From: Bin5 sp963662575 | Lineage (GTDB): Bacteria > Chloroflexota > Anaerolineae > Caldilineales > Caldilineaceae | Assembly (NCBI GenBank): GCA_963662575.1 | Contig: OY759723.1 | Span: 1,550,001-1,614,000 of the forward strand | Length of the DNA stretch: 64,000 nt | Direction: 5' to 3' | Shown here: piece by piece, positions 27,942-37,495 of the stretch | How positions within the stretch are numbered: the first letter of the stretch is position 1 | How the letters are laid out: each line of letters starts with the position of its first letter | Made by a program: the position numbers and the translations under genes | Notes under the pieces: model-generated | The model's input: only the letters and a program-made list of their open reading frames with translations | Database searches by the model: none | Told to the model about the DNA's origin: nothing

Positions 27942-28733
27942 ATGATAGAAATCACCAGTCCCGCCAACCCGCAAATCAAACTGGCGGCCAAACTGCGCCG
28001 CCGCCGCCACCGACAAGCCCATCGCCTCTGTCTGCTGGAGGGGACGCGCCTGGTGCAGGACGCCCTGTCAATTGGCGCAGCCTTCCACACCTGCTTTATC
28101 ACCGCCGCCGCCGCAGACGCCCAGCCCGACCTTGTGGCCCAAATCCAGCGGGCCTGTCCGCTCCACCTCGTGCCCGTCGACCTTCTCGACAAGATCAGCG
28201 AGACCGTATCGCCGCAGACCATTGTCGCCGTGACACCCATCCCCGAGCTGCCTTCGCCTTCCCCCGCCGATTTCTCCCTCGTTCTGGACGGCGTGCAGGA
28301 TCCTGGCAATGCCGGCACTCTCCTGCGCACGGCCGCGGCCGCCGGCGTCGATCAGGTCCTGTTCGCGCCCGGCTGCGTCGACCCGTTCAATGGCAAAGTC
28401 TTGCGGGCAGCGATGGGCGCGCACTTTCGCGTCCCAATCCGCATCCTGCCGCACTGGGAAGCGGTTCGAGCCGCTCTGCCCACCGGCCAGTCCCTCTATC
28501 TGGCCAGCGCACAGGGCAGTATCCTCTACGATGAAGTCGACTGGCGTAACCCGTCCGCGCTTGTGCTCGGCAGCGAGGCGCACGGGGCCAGTTCACAGTT
28601 GCAAGAAAAAGCCGTGGCAATAGCGATTCCAATGGCCGCCGCCACCGAATCTCTCAATGTTGCCGCCGCCGGCGCCGTCATTCTCTACGAAGCCGCCCGG
28701 CAGCGCCGCAAGCCAAAGAGAAGAACGCTTTGA
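27942..28733 (+). CDS. TrmH/SpoU-family RNA 2'-O-methyltransferase
   Basis: Transfers methyl from S-adenosylmethionine to a ribose in rRNA or tRNA. 263 residues: an N-terminal substrate-binding domain (KLAAKLRRRRHRQAHRLCLLEGTRLVQDAL), then the SPOUT knot with LVLDGVQDPGNAGTLLRTAAAAGVDQV, GCVDPFNGKVLRAAMGAHFRVPI, ALVLGSEAHG and IPMAAATESLNVAAAGAVILYEAARQR. This is the rRNA methyltransferase group close to RlmB and TsnR. The ribosome binding site is poor. Placed directly after the ribosomal protein operon but separated by its terminator. Confidence 0.93.
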   Translation: MIEITSPANPQIKLAAKLRRRRHRQAHRLCLLEGTRLVQDALSIGAAFHTCFITAAAADAQPDLVAQIQRACPLHLVPVDLLDKISETVSPQTIVAVTPIPELPSPSPADFSLVLDGVQDPGNAGTLLRTAAAAGVDQVLFAPGCVDPFNGKVLRAAMGAHFRVPIRILPHWEAVRAALPTGQSLYLASAQGSILYDEVDWRNPSALVLGSEAHGASSQLQEKAVAIAIPMAAATESLNVAAAGAVILYEAARQRRKPKRRTL

Positions 28734-29034
28734 CAACCCTTTGGCCGCGGGATACACTTTCTATAATGGAGCCCGACCCCCAGCGCTCGTCCTATAAGAG
28801 TCGGTGGAAAATCAAGCAGTGAACACCGGCAAGAACAGGCTTTTCCCTGCCTGTCTGCCCGTTTATTGTCCCAACTGCTGGATTTCGCTGCCGCCGACCG
28901 CAAGTTAGCGCACTTGGCGGGGGCGAAACAGGCAACGAGCAAACTGCTGTATGCACAAGTGTGAAGAGGAGAGCGGGAACTTCTCGCTTCTGGCGGATGT
29001 TGGCCGCCCTCCTATGTCGTACGAAGGGGGATGA
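28734..29034. other. Gap without recognised signals
   Basis: 301 bp. No gene, repeat or convincing promoter seen. A GAAGGGGG segment before 29035 serves as ribosome binding site for the next gene. Confidence 0.6.
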
Positions 29035-29790
29035 ATGGAACTGACGAGTCTGCTCGGCTATATTCTGGTTGGCCTGCTGTTTGGCTGGGTAAGTTCGACC
29101 CTGGTTGAATGGGTCTGGTATCGCGGGCGGCGCAGGCGCGTCGACCTGGCAATGGCGCCGTCCGGCATGAGGGCAGCTCAGCCGCTCCCCGGCGTGCCGC
29201 CCTCGCACAGCTACGGCGCACCGGCGTTGCACCCACGCCCAGCATCGGATGGAGAGGCCTCTGCAGCCGATGCAACGCCGCAAAAAGGACGCCGCCGCGC
29301 CCGCAAAAATGCGCGGCCCGCACAACAAGCTCCCGCAAACCGGCCCGACAACCTCACCGCCGTCTACGGTATCGGCGACCTCTACGAACGCCGCCTCTAT
29401 CAGGTCGGCATCTTTACCTGGGATCAGCTCTCCCGCGTCGATGCCGAAACACTGCAACAGATTACCAGGGCGCTCCCCAGCAGCGACACCCGCGCCTGGA
29501 CCGAACAGGCCCGCGAACTGGCCCACGCCAACAACCGGATCGGCGCGGTCTACGATGGCCCTCTGCCCGAAGATCTGACCCGCATCCACGGCGTCGATCA
29601 GGTGTACGAAGATGAACTCTACGCCGCCGGCATCTTCACATTCCGGCAGTTGGCCGAGTGCGCGCCCGACGAGCTGGCCCGCATCATCCCGGCTCACCTG
29701 GCAGGCGAAGAGCTCGACTTCGCCAGTTGGGCCGCCCAGGCCGATTCTCTGCGCGACGAATACTATCTTGACGAGCCGCCCATCCTCTAG
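29035..29790 (+). CDS. Membrane-anchored protein with two helix-hairpin-helix-like domains
   Basis: 251 residues, no known function. An N-terminal membrane helix (SLLGYILVGLLFGWVSSTLVEW) is followed by a basic RGRRRR stop-transfer, a Pro/Ala/Gln linker, and two ~70-residue modules: NLTAVYGIGDLYERRLYQVGIFTWDQL (about 104-130) and DLTRIHGVDQVYEDELYAAGIFTFRQL (about 180-206). These have the pattern of the DUF4332/helix-hairpin-helix fold (L..I.GIG..YE..L...GI.T...L), best known from DNA-binding or scaffold proteins. The Glu/Asp-rich C-terminal end (YYLDEPPIL) is unusual for DNA binding. Standing alone on the plus strand, it gives no context. Confidence 0.75.
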   Translation: MELTSLLGYILVGLLFGWVSSTLVEWVWYRGRRRRVDLAMAPSGMRAAQPLPGVPPSHSYGAPALHPRPASDGEASAADATPQKGRRRARKNARPAQQAPANRPDNLTAVYGIGDLYERRLYQVGIFTWDQLSRVDAETLQQITRALPSSDTRAWTEQARELAHANNRIGAVYDGPLPEDLTRIHGVDQVYEDELYAAGIFTFRQLAECAPDELARIIPAHLAGEELDFASWAAQADSLRDEYYLDEPPIL

Positions 29791-29991
29791 CCTCAACCGG
29801 GATGGTTGACCGTGCCGTCGATTCTTTTTTCAGGAGGGATGCATTCCAGAATTGCGGGCATTCCCTTGGGGTCGCCGGCGTCTGAAACCTCCCTGCCCCT
29901 CAGTACCTCTCTGCGGCCTTCGTGGATGTCCACGTAGCTGACCAGGGCCTGTCGGAAACGAACCCCCATTTCGAGATGCACCAGGAGTAGA

Positions 29992-30030
29992 GGCGGCGCT
30001 GCGAAGTCAGCGCCGCCTTTCAGTTTTCAG
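29992..30030 (+). terminator. Putative intrinsic terminator
   Basis: Perfect 10-bp stem GGCGGCGCTG/CAGCGCCGCC with a 6-base loop, then TTTCAGTTTT on the plus strand. It lies about 200 bases after the helix-hairpin-helix gene and just before the end of the minus-strand DUF899 gene, so the hairpin may serve both strands. Confidence 0.6.
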
Positions 30031-30033
30031 AGG

Positions 30034-30636
30034 CTAGTCTTGGTCGGGGTAATCGAACTGCGGATCCCAGCCGGCCCAGCCGTCGGGAAGCAGGCTGAAC
30101 AAATGCCAGGCGCCGCAATAGGAGTCGCCGGGGCCGAAGTGGTCCTTGGCGACGCGCGTGATGCCGCCGTCTTCCTTCTTGCGGAAGACCGAGACGCCGG
30201 GCTGGAAGCCCGACATGAAGCCGCCCGCTGTGCTCTGGAAGCCCATGTCAGCCGTAAAGGTCGAATCTTGAGCCGAGTAAATCGGGAAGCGCCAGCCCCG
30301 TCCGCCCGCAAACGCCTGCTGGTCCGCAGGGCTGTCGGGCGAGACCAGCACAAACGCGGCGCGGTCCTGCAGATGGTGGGCGACACCGTTGAAATTGTCC
30401 GCCCACATCGTGCAGTAAGAACAGCCGGAGCCCATGTTGTGGACGAGGATGAGGTCTTCCTTGTCTCCAAACAGGGCCGAGAGATTGACGGGACCGTCGG
30501 GACCCTGCAGCTGGTAATCGCTGACCGGCTCGTGGGGCAGCCTGCGGCGCAGCTCCGCCAGATTCTTCTGCGCCTTATCCAGTTCCTGGTAGGCGGCTTC
30601 GAGTTCCTTATCGAATTGAGCGTCGGGATTGGACAT
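30034..30636 (-). CDS. DUF899-family thioredoxin-like protein
   Basis: 200 residues. The fold is thioredoxin-like, with an N-terminal helix (ELDKAQKNLAELRRRLP), DLILVHNMGSGCSYCTMWAD carrying a CxxC pair where thioredoxins have theirs, and the family pattern FVLVSPDSPADQQAFAGGRGWRFPIYS and GFQPGVSVFRKK. The start follows GAGGAGA. Members of this family are annotated as putative dithiol-disulfide oxidoreductases without a proven substrate. It is a single gene with no clear partner. Confidence 0.88.
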   Translation of the reverse strand: MSNPDAQFDKELEAAYQELDKAQKNLAELRRRLPHEPVSDYQLQGPDGPVNLSALFGDKEDLILVHNMGSGCSYCTMWADNFNGVAHHLQDRAAFVLVSPDSPADQQAFAGGRGWRFPIYSAQDSTFTADMGFQSTAGGFMSGFQPGVSVFRKKEDGGITRVAKDHFGPGDSYCGAWHLFSLLPDGWAGWDPQFDYPDQD

Positions 30637-30900
30637 GGTAGTCTCCTCGCGAAAAATCAGTCTTGTGTTTCCACTCCCTAGTCTACGATCTCTTGTAACT
30701 GCCTGCCAGTTTCAGGCATCGTGTTATCCGACGACGGCAGCAGGGAAACTGTCACTTTTCGCTCCTGTGAATGTGGAAGCGGATCTCCTTGCATATGACC
30801 GGTGGCGACTGGAAACACGCCCCCATTTCGAGATGCACCCTTGAAGCGCTAAAGTTTGCTTGGATCACGCCTATAGGCTAAAATCGAGAGTCGTTGCCGC

Positions 30901-30973
30901 GGGTCCCTAGCTCAATTGGTAGAGCAACGGCCTTTTAAGCCGTGGGTTCTGGGTTCGAGTCCCAGGGGGCTCA
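30901..30973 (+). tRNA. tRNA-Lys (anticodon TTT)
   Basis: Acceptor stem GGGTCCC/GGGGCTC (two G-U pairs), D arm GCTC/GAGC, anticodon stem ACGGC/GCCGT with loop CTTTTAA (anticodon TTT), T arm CTGGG/CCCAG with loop TTCGAGT, discriminator A at 30973. CCA is not encoded. Confidence 0.95.
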
Positions 30974-31126
30974 TTCAGAAGAGTATAGAACGCGCCTTTG
31001 TCTGCTATAGGCGCACGAAATGCAGAGCGCATGCGCTCTGCATTCTTGTTTTCCTGACCTATTCACATATTTCGGCTGCGTTCCGATGTCACCGCAACCG
31101 TGACCGCTGAAAGCGTCACCTTTCCG

Positions 31127-32074
31127 CTATCCGACCGCCTTGTCTGCTCTGGCAAGGCCGGACTGCCACTCTCTGCCCTTTCGGCCCGCGTAAAGCATGT
31201 AGTAGGCGTCCCCGGCCTCAAAGACCTGGGGCGTGAGGATACCGTCGCAGTCCCATGCCCCGCGCTCCGTGGAGGGCGTGAAGATCGGGTTGTGCGGGTT
31301 CGCCTCGAACCTGCGAAAATCCTGCGTGCGTACATGTCCGATTTTCCATACCTCGTCGTCTTGTGCCCGTCCGCCGTACAGGATATGGAAATAGCGCGGC
31401 CCTTTGAAGATCTCCGCCTCGCGCACGCCGTGGCTGTCCCACGCCAGACCGCTGCCGCTGAAAATGGGGTTGCCCGCGTCCTTGGTGACGGCCGCGGGGT
31501 CACTCGTCGGCGCGGTCGCGTGGCAAATAACCGGATTCCCTTCCGACTCGCCCGTGTAGATGACGTGGATCGTGTCGCCGTCAACTGTCATAGAAGGGTG
31601 CGACGAACCTGCGCTTTCGTAAGGCGTGTCCGCGGGAATCACGGGCGTCCTGCGCACGCGCGTCCATGCGCCGAAATCGCCGTCGCCTACCAGTAGGCCC
31701 GTCTGCTTGGGAGGCTTGAGCCGCCGGCCAAGATAGTACGCATAGAACCTGCCGTCGGCAGGATTCCGGAAGGGGTAAGGGTACTCGATGGTGAAGTCGT
31801 CAAACCCGGCCTGCGAGGGCAGCAGGACGGGGTTCCTCGGGTCGTGGGTGACGGCCGCGGGGTCGCTTGCCGGCGCGGCGCTGTGCATCAGCATCCAGTA
31901 GTTGTCCTTTCTGCGTCTGCCCCACAGGTAGTGGACCGTGTCGCCCACCACGATGGCGTGCGCGGCCGCAGCCCACTCGGGCGGCTCGCAGAAAAAAACC
32001 GGGTTGCCGTCCTCAATACGTTCGAAACTGGCGAACAGGTCGAACGGAATTTCATCATGCGCTGATCTGTCCAT
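31127..32074 (-). CDS. Five-bladed beta-propeller glycosidase (GH43/GH130-like)
   Basis: 315 residues made of propeller blades with the repeated pattern HAIVVGDTVHYLWG, MTVDGDTIHVIYTGES, YFHILYGGRA, YYMLYAGRK. Acidic residues at blade starts (DDFTIEYPYPF, WDSHGVREAEIFKG, WDCDGILTPQVF) fit the catalytic positions of clan-F-like glycosidases and GH130 phosphorylases. No signal peptide. The start follows CAGGAGACAGT. It is the last gene of the minus-strand set PhyH - permease remnants - sulfatase - GH2, 39 bp after the GH2 gene, so it should act on the same glycan. The exact family and bond cannot be fixed by eye. Confidence 0.78.
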   Translation of the reverse strand: MDRSAHDEIPFDLFASFERIEDGNPVFFCEPPEWAAAAHAIVVGDTVHYLWGRRRKDNYWMLMHSAAPASDPAAVTHDPRNPVLLPSQAGFDDFTIEYPYPFRNPADGRFYAYYLGRRLKPPKQTGLLVGDGDFGAWTRVRRTPVIPADTPYESAGSSHPSMTVDGDTIHVIYTGESEGNPVICHATAPTSDPAAVTKDAGNPIFSGSGLAWDSHGVREAEIFKGPRYFHILYGGRAQDDEVWKIGHVRTQDFRRFEANPHNPIFTPSTERGAWDCDGILTPQVFEAGDAYYMLYAGRKGREWQSGLARADKAVG

Positions 32075-32113
32075 ACTGTCTCCTGAAGCTGCAAAAAAAC
32101 CGAAAACTGCCTG

Positions 32114-34999
32114 CTACCCCAAAGCCCAGCGCACCAGGTTGCTCAACAGCCGATCCGCCACCGGATCTTTGCCCAGATTCTCAACGATCCGGTGTGTACA
32201 CAGGATGTAACTGCCTTCACCATGCGAGATCTGCGTCAGGTCCGCGCCGTGGAACGCCGCGGTCACGCCGGTGTAGTTCTGCTTGTGTTTCAGGCCGGCA
32301 TGCCAGTCAAAGGTGACATTGCCGCTGATCCAATCCGTCTCCGGCTCCACAATCGACCACCGTGAAACCGCATCGCGGTACTCCTGCCCCATCAGGCAGG
32401 ACGATGGCAGACCGTCGTAGACCGGGTGCTCGCGCACAACATGGCTGCACGGTGTCCAAAGACCCTTGCCGCTGAAATAAGTTATCCCGAATGGCAGCAG
32501 AATATCCTTTGGCAGAAGTTTCTGCATGCGATACCTGGTCGTCAGGGCCTCCTCCGGCGGCGCCCCGAGGAACACAGCCGTCCCACCTGCGCTGACCCAG
32601 CGCTCCAGATCAGCGAAGATCGGCTGCTTTTCGCCCTCCCAGCCATTCAGATTCACCAGTACCCGGTTGCTGCGCGGCGTTTCCGCCGAAAACGGCGTTG
32701 AACGCAGATCAGAGTCAGCCGCGTAGGCGCCCAGCGCGCCGTCGAGATCGATCAACGCCACATCCCGCCGCGGCAGGGCCGATCCCTCCCGCTCCAGCAC
32801 ATAGAAGCTGCTGTTGTTCTCCACCACGACCGCGTCGCCAACGCGGAAGACAGCCTCCACCAGGCAACGCCCCGCCAGGCCGTCGGTGGCCACCCCGTAC
32901 TCTCCCAGATCGACGATACCCGTCGCCAAACTGGTCTCCTCTGTCAGGTCCAGCCGCCGCCGCCCGTCGCTGGCCGTGGCCCGCAGCGAGAGCGTCCCCC
33001 CCACTGCCTCCTCGTCGTTGACCGACGTCAGCAGGATCTGCACACCCTCTCCCGCGTAAACATTCTGCCGGCTTGGGCGAATCGCAAGATAACGGTCCGC
33101 AAAGACCTCCTGGATCGCGTAATAGGCCCGCTTGGGGTTGCGGAAATTGTCGATCAGACCTGCGCCCACGATCCAGTCGCCGTCGTTGAGAGAGTGGATA
33201 CCGATGCCGGCAATGTCGGCATTGATGCGGCAGGCCTCCGCCATCAGCTTGTTGCCCGTGTAGTGGACCTCCTGGCAGGCAAGCATAAAGTCGTGGAACG
33301 TCGGAAATACCTGCTCCAGCCCTGTACTCTGATAGACCGCCAGATAGGAGTCGTGCAGACGCTCATGGATCCGGTAGTCCGGCGTGATCGGGTTGCCCTC
33401 GCGCCTATACTGGGCCATGTTGGCTTCCAAATCAGGGATGCTGCCGTAGCCCAGTTCGGAGATATTGGTCAGCAGGCCCGGCTCGATATGACTGCGCGTA
33501 TGCTGTCCGAGCGAAGTGCGCCCCATCGCCTCCAGTTCCTCTTCCGTCTTGCCCAACAACATCAGATTGTCGTAGTTCTGCTGCGCGAACGGCGTGCCCG
33601 GGTAGTCGTGAACATCGTTAAACAGCGTTGGCTCGTATGAACCGGGCAGATAAACGCTGCACAGACCGGCAAAGCCGCCCGCTTCGTCAATGATCAGCCG
33701 CCCCGGATCCAGCTCGCGCGCCTTCAGCGAAGTCGAGTGCCGCAGCCGTTTCAGCCCGTCGCGTAATATCTCGTTGAACATCTCCCAGATGACGATCGAG
33801 GGATGATTGCGGTCGCGCAGCACCATCTCCGTCACTTCATTTTCGATCCTCTGCCGTGTGTAGGGCGTGATCTGCGGCCAGTTGTCCATGCACTCCACCG
33901 GCAGCGCGCCCACGTACAGAACGCCCATCTCGTCGGCCAGATCGTAGACAACCGGCGGCTGCGGCTTGCGCCAGGGCCGGATCATGTTGATATTGCCCTC
34001 TTTGACCAGCCTGAACTCCCTCCTCAGCAACTCCAGATCCCGGGGATACGCCAGCGAATGGGGGTAGAAGGCCTCATTGAAGGTCGTCTTCAGAATGATT
34101 TTCTTGCCGTTGAGATAGAAGCTCCTGCCCTTGGCCGTGAACTCGCGAAAACCGAACCGCGTCTCCACCCGGTCCGAAACCCCATCCTCCAGCACAACAC
34201 TTGTCGTCCCCACGTAAAGATAGGGATCATCCAACTCCCACAGCCTGTGGCCGGCCACCTTCAATGCCAGCGTCACCTCCGTTCTGCCCGGCCGCAGGTT
34301 CTGTTCTGTGCCCACTGCAGCAGAGGGCGTGCCGTCTGCCCACGAAGTGATCTCGCACCGCACTTCCGCCTCTTGACTCTTGAGACTGGTATTGCGCAGC
34401 GCCATCTCTACCAGCACATCACCGGACCCGATGTCGCCCGTCACAAATACACTCTCAACATAAACCGCGTCCGTCGCGATCAGCGAAACCGGCTGCCAGA
34501 TCCCGCCGGCGATCGCGCCGCGCCAGTGCGGCATATCGTCCCGCCCCAGCCCGTCGATCACGACATCGCGCGTGATCAGCGGCGTGATGACGCGCACCAC
34601 GATGAAATTCTCCGCGTCCGCATGCAGAAGATCATCGATCTCCAGCTCAAAGCCGGTATAGCCGCCTTCATGCGCGCCCGCGGCCTCGCCGTTGACCCAC
34701 ACCTCCGCCCGGTAGTTGACCGCCTCGAACCGCACCCGGATCGTCTTGCCCTCCCATCCCGCCGGCAGATCGAAACGCTTGCCATACCACGCCGCGCCCT
34801 CATAGTCCTGTCTGAACTCCTCCAGGCACGCCGGGACCGCAACCTCCTCGATGTCGTGGTAACTCTCGAACTGTTCCCGCTCCTGCCAGCGCAGCGTCCG
34901 GCCTTTATTGTCATAATCGAAAATGACCCGCCAGCTGCCGTCAAGTGACATCGTCTCATGCGCTGTCGCTTCGCTGTTTGCGGTCGGTGTGTGATTCAT
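32114..34999 (-). CDS. Glycoside hydrolase family 2 (beta-galactosidase/glucuronidase type)
   Basis: 961 residues, cytoplasmic (no signal peptide). N-terminal jelly-roll sugar-binding domain (SLDGSWRVIFDYDNKG...WYGKRFDLPAGWEGK...VNYRAEVWVNGEAAG) is followed by an Ig-like domain and a TIM barrel. The barrel holds the acid/base Asn-Glu in HPSIVIWEMFNEILR and a likely nucleophile Glu in NISELGYGS. A further ~350-residue C-terminal part (Ig-like and a glutamine-amidotransferase-like segment) makes it longer than simple family members. The first 16 residues include a copy of the dispersed GCGAAGCG repeat (34955-34982), so translation might start at the ATG at 34951, though that lacks an SD. It acts with the neighbouring sulfatase and propeller enzyme. 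Confidence 0.9.
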   Translation of the reverse strand: MNHTPTANSEATAHETMSLDGSWRVIFDYDNKGRTLRWQEREQFESYHDIEEVAVPACLEEFRQDYEGAAWYGKRFDLPAGWEGKTIRVRFEAVNYRAEVWVNGEAAGAHEGGYTGFELEIDDLLHADAENFIVVRVITPLITRDVVIDGLGRDDMPHWRGAIAGGIWQPVSLIATDAVYVESVFVTGDIGSGDVLVEMALRNTSLKSQEAEVRCEITSWADGTPSAAVGTEQNLRPGRTEVTLALKVAGHRLWELDDPYLYVGTTSVVLEDGVSDRVETRFGFREFTAKGRSFYLNGKKIILKTTFNEAFYPHSLAYPRDLELLRREFRLVKEGNINMIRPWRKPQPPVVYDLADEMGVLYVGALPVECMDNWPQITPYTRQRIENEVTEMVLRDRNHPSIVIWEMFNEILRDGLKRLRHSTSLKARELDPGRLIIDEAGGFAGLCSVYLPGSYEPTLFNDVHDYPGTPFAQQNYDNLMLLGKTEEELEAMGRTSLGQHTRSHIEPGLLTNISELGYGSIPDLEANMAQYRREGNPITPDYRIHERLHDSYLAVYQSTGLEQVFPTFHDFMLACQEVHYTGNKLMAEACRINADIAGIGIHSLNDGDWIVGAGLIDNFRNPKRAYYAIQEVFADRYLAIRPSRQNVYAGEGVQILLTSVNDEEAVGGTLSLRATASDGRRRLDLTEETSLATGIVDLGEYGVATDGLAGRCLVEAVFRVGDAVVVENNSSFYVLEREGSALPRRDVALIDLDGALGAYAADSDLRSTPFSAETPRSNRVLVNLNGWEGEKQPIFADLERWVSAGGTAVFLGAPPEEALTTRYRMQKLLPKDILLPFGITYFSGKGLWTPCSHVVREHPVYDGLPSSCLMGQEYRDAVSRWSIVEPETDWISGNVTFDWHAGLKHKQNYTGVTAAFHGADLTQISHGEGSYILCTHRIVENLGKDPVADRLLSNLVRWALG
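34955..34982 (-). repeat. Dispersed GCGAAGCG element inside the GH2 coding start
   Basis: Minus-strand AACAGCGAAGCGACAGCGCATGAGAC matches the element at 18627, 10961 and 27700. It encodes NSEATAHE at the GH2 N-terminus; the copy at 10205 similarly encodes SEATVH in the SH3 protein. Confidence 0.75.
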
Positions 35000-35426
35000 G
35001 GGCGTTCTCTGTTCCTTATGGTCTCTGATTTCCGTCTACGTCTTCAGCAGCAGGCATCCACGCAAGCGCAGGCCCCCACCAAGAACTGGGTCCCAACGCG
35101 CCTCGGCCCCGCCATTCCCTATCCCTTATTCCATAAGTATGCCTACGGGCGCAGACGCCCTCCGGCGGCTCCGGCCCGCTAAGGCGGGCCTGCGCACCCT
35201 TCGCCGCTAAGGCGGCTCAGGGCTGTCGTCGGCAAACCCCCGCCGCCGCCAGGGGCTACGCCCTTTTTTGACGGTCGGGCCTACGGCCCTCCCTTGTGCG
35301 GGGGGACACCCCCCGCAACGCCCCCCTCCAAAACCATTCCCCGCCACCGCCGCATCGCTCTCCGGCCACTATCCCCTATCCACTGGTGTTCACTAAGAAC
35401 TGACCAATAACCACTGGCCACTGCCC
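35000..35426. repeat. GC-rich modular hairpin repeat, copy C, with CACTGGTGTTCACT tail
   Basis: 35142-35355 is nearly identical to 1241-1452 and contains the same hairpins. 35360-35400 matches the tail of copy B, and 35385-35425 is CACTAACCACT-like low complexity. As with the other copies, it separates two minus-strand genes. No gene in this 427-bp gap. Confidence 0.88.
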
Positions 35427-36893
35427 TTAAGGTCCCGCCTCGCCTGTCGCCACAATCGTGCCCGCCGGCGGAAGCAGTTCGACCCGGCTCGGGAGATCGT
35501 CGCCAATCCCCGCCAACCACTCCATCAACTGACCTCGTAGCTCGGCTTGGACGGCTGCCCGGTCCGGTTCCTCTGTCAGGTTCTCCATCTCGTGCGGGTC
35601 GGCCTCCAGGTCGTAGAGCTCGTCTATGTCCTGCGGATTCCATACGTACTTGTATCGTTCATTGCGGATCGCGCGCACCGCAAAATTCATGCCATTATAG
35701 AGATTGTAGACGCCGTACGCCGTTTGCGGCCAATCGTCAGGGCGCGTGCCCGTCCCCACCAGCGGCAGCAGATCCCGCCCGGCGCGCGGCTGCTCCGCCG
35801 TTGCCGCGGCGTCAATCAAACCAAAAAGCGTCTCGCCCACGTCAATCAGCGAAACGTAGGCATCCTGGGTTGCCGGCGCTCTGTCCGGCCTGCGTATGAT
35901 CAGCGGAATGCGCCAGACCTCCTCATAGAAATAGGCCCCCTTGTCGAAGCGGTTGTGCCCGCCCTCCATGTCGCCGTGGTCGGCGACGAAGACCACCGTC
36001 GTCGACTCCTGTAGCCCCAGCCGCTCCAGCGTATCGAGAACCCGCCCAATCGCCTCGTCTACCATCATAATGTGCGCGTGCGAGTAGGCCACGACCGTGC
36101 GCCATTCCTCCTCATCCAGCGGCGACGTGTCCATGCACGGCCACCAGGCCACCGCATGAAACCAGGGCCTGCCCGCGCAGTTATCGCCCAGATTAACCGG
36201 TAGCTCGACCTTCTCTTTCAGTTCCTGAGCGATGCCAATGTACGGCTCAGGCAGATGGTGCGGGAAGTGTGGCTCCGCCGAGGAGACGGTCAGAAAGAAC
36301 GGTTGGCTGCGCTCGCCTGCAGCCCACTCTTCGAGGAAGCGGACACCGTTTTCCATCACCGGAAATGGCGAGCACACCTCTTTGGGCTGGGCAGTATCGC
36401 CCCAGAACGGCGCGCGGCCTCTGATCAGACTCTGTTCCTGCCGGTCGTAGTTGTTCTTGGCGAACTGGTAGGAGAAATTGCTCGTTTCCGGATCGTATGG
36501 CTGGCGCCGCACCTCCGCGTCGGGGTCAAAACGGTGGGCCCCGCGCGTCTCAGGGTTGATCGGCCCCAGGTGCCACTTGCCAAAGTAGCCGACATGGTAC
36601 CCGCGCCGCGCCGCCCCGTCGATCCACGTGCGTTCCGTCAGCGGCGGCGAAAACTGCTGCGAATAACCCACCGCGTAGTTGTCGGTGATGCCCGTATCGT
36701 GCGGCCAGCGCCCCGTCAACAGCGTGCCCCGCGCCGGCGTACACAGCGGGCAGGTCGTAAAAGCGTTGCTGAATACCGTCCCCTCAGCCGCCAGCCGGTC
36801 AATATTAGGAGTGGGGATCTCCGCCCCGCAAAAACTAAAAGCCGAAGCCGGCCACTGGTCCGTCAGAATGAAAAGAACATTCTCCGCGCACAT
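35427..36893 (-). CDS. Sulfatase (Cys-type, formylglycine-dependent)
   Basis: Hydrolyses sulfate esters, probably on a polysaccharide fragment. 488 residues. The activation motif CTPARG starts at Cys51, which must be converted to formylglycine. Metal ligands are in NVLFILTDQW (Asp near 12) and in VVFVADHGDMEGGHNRFDKG. The C-terminal portion with YKYVWNPQDIDELYDLEADPHEMENL is typical of arylsulfatase A-like enzymes. No signal peptide, so it appears cytoplasmic. SD GGAGA seven bases before the ATG. No sulfatase-maturating enzyme is seen in the window. Its place between GH2 and the PhyH gene points to sulfated glycan breakdown. Confidence 0.93.
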   Translation of the reverse strand: MCAENVLFILTDQWPASAFSFCGAEIPTPNIDRLAAEGTVFSNAFTTCPLCTPARGTLLTGRWPHDTGITDNYAVGYSQQFSPPLTERTWIDGAARRGYHVGYFGKWHLGPINPETRGAHRFDPDAEVRRQPYDPETSNFSYQFAKNNYDRQEQSLIRGRAPFWGDTAQPKEVCSPFPVMENGVRFLEEWAAGERSQPFFLTVSSAEPHFPHHLPEPYIGIAQELKEKVELPVNLGDNCAGRPWFHAVAWWPCMDTSPLDEEEWRTVVAYSHAHIMMVDEAIGRVLDTLERLGLQESTTVVFVADHGDMEGGHNRFDKGAYFYEEVWRIPLIIRRPDRAPATQDAYVSLIDVGETLFGLIDAAATAEQPRAGRDLLPLVGTGTRPDDWPQTAYGVYNLYNGMNFAVRAIRNERYKYVWNPQDIDELYDLEADPHEMENLTEEPDRAAVQAELRGQLMEWLAGIGDDLPSRVELLPPAGTIVATGEAGP

Positions 36894-36930
36894 CGAAAAG
36901 TCTCCATAAATTGCGACAAATACCCAATCA

Positions 36931-36954
36931 GGAGTGAAAGAAGCTTCTCACTCC
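36931..36954. other. Intergenic hairpin
   Basis: GGAGTGA/TCACTCC stem (7 bp, 10-base loop) between the permease remnant and the sulfatase. The same GGAGTGA/TCACTCC theme occurs at 48840-48870 and 62258-62288. Confidence 0.5.
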
Positions 36955-37025
36955 CCCTGCCCTCCCCTCCCCCCTGCTTTATTCCCTGCCGTTCCCCTCG
37001 CCGTTCCCCCGCAGTCCCCCCGCCC

Positions 37026-37495
37026 TTACCCCTTCGCCCCAGTCGTCGCGATCCCCTGAATGAAATAACTCTGGAAAATGAAAAATATAATGATGACCGG
37101 CAGCGAAGCCACAAACGAGGCCGCCATCAGATGGTTCCAATCGGTCCCATACTGGTCGCGAAAGCCGTTCAGCCCCAGCGGAATCGTCCACTTGTCAACA
37201 TCGTTCAGGACGATCAACGGCCACAGAAACTCGTTCCAGTTCCACAGAAAACTGAAGATGGCAACCGTCGTCAGGCCCGGTACCGCCAGCGGCAGCAGAA
37301 TCTGCCACAGAATGCGGAACGGTCCGCAGCCATCCAGCTTGGCCGCCTCATCCAACTCCAGCGGCAGCGTCAGGAAGAACTGGCGCAGCAGAAAGATGAA
37401 GAAGGGGCTGCCGCCCAGAAAAGCGTGTTCCAGATGCCGAGATAGCTGAAGATATCCAGCGCGCCCAGACCGGCGCGGGAGAGCGGCATAATCAC
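37026..37495 (-). pseudogene. Truncated sugar ABC permease (MalG type)
   Basis: The last ~145 codons form a good C-terminal half of a MalG-like permease: GGSPFFIFLLRQFFLTLPLELDEAAKLDGCG with the EAA loop, LLPLAVPGLTTVAIFSFLWNWNEFLWPLI, and the final helix with VIIIFFIFQSYFIQGI. Upstream the frame breaks: in another frame at about 37440-37495 one reads MPLSRAGLGALDIFSYLGIWN, which is itself a post-EAA segment of a permease. The N-terminal helices are missing. It looks like a recombined remnant. Confidence 0.8.
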
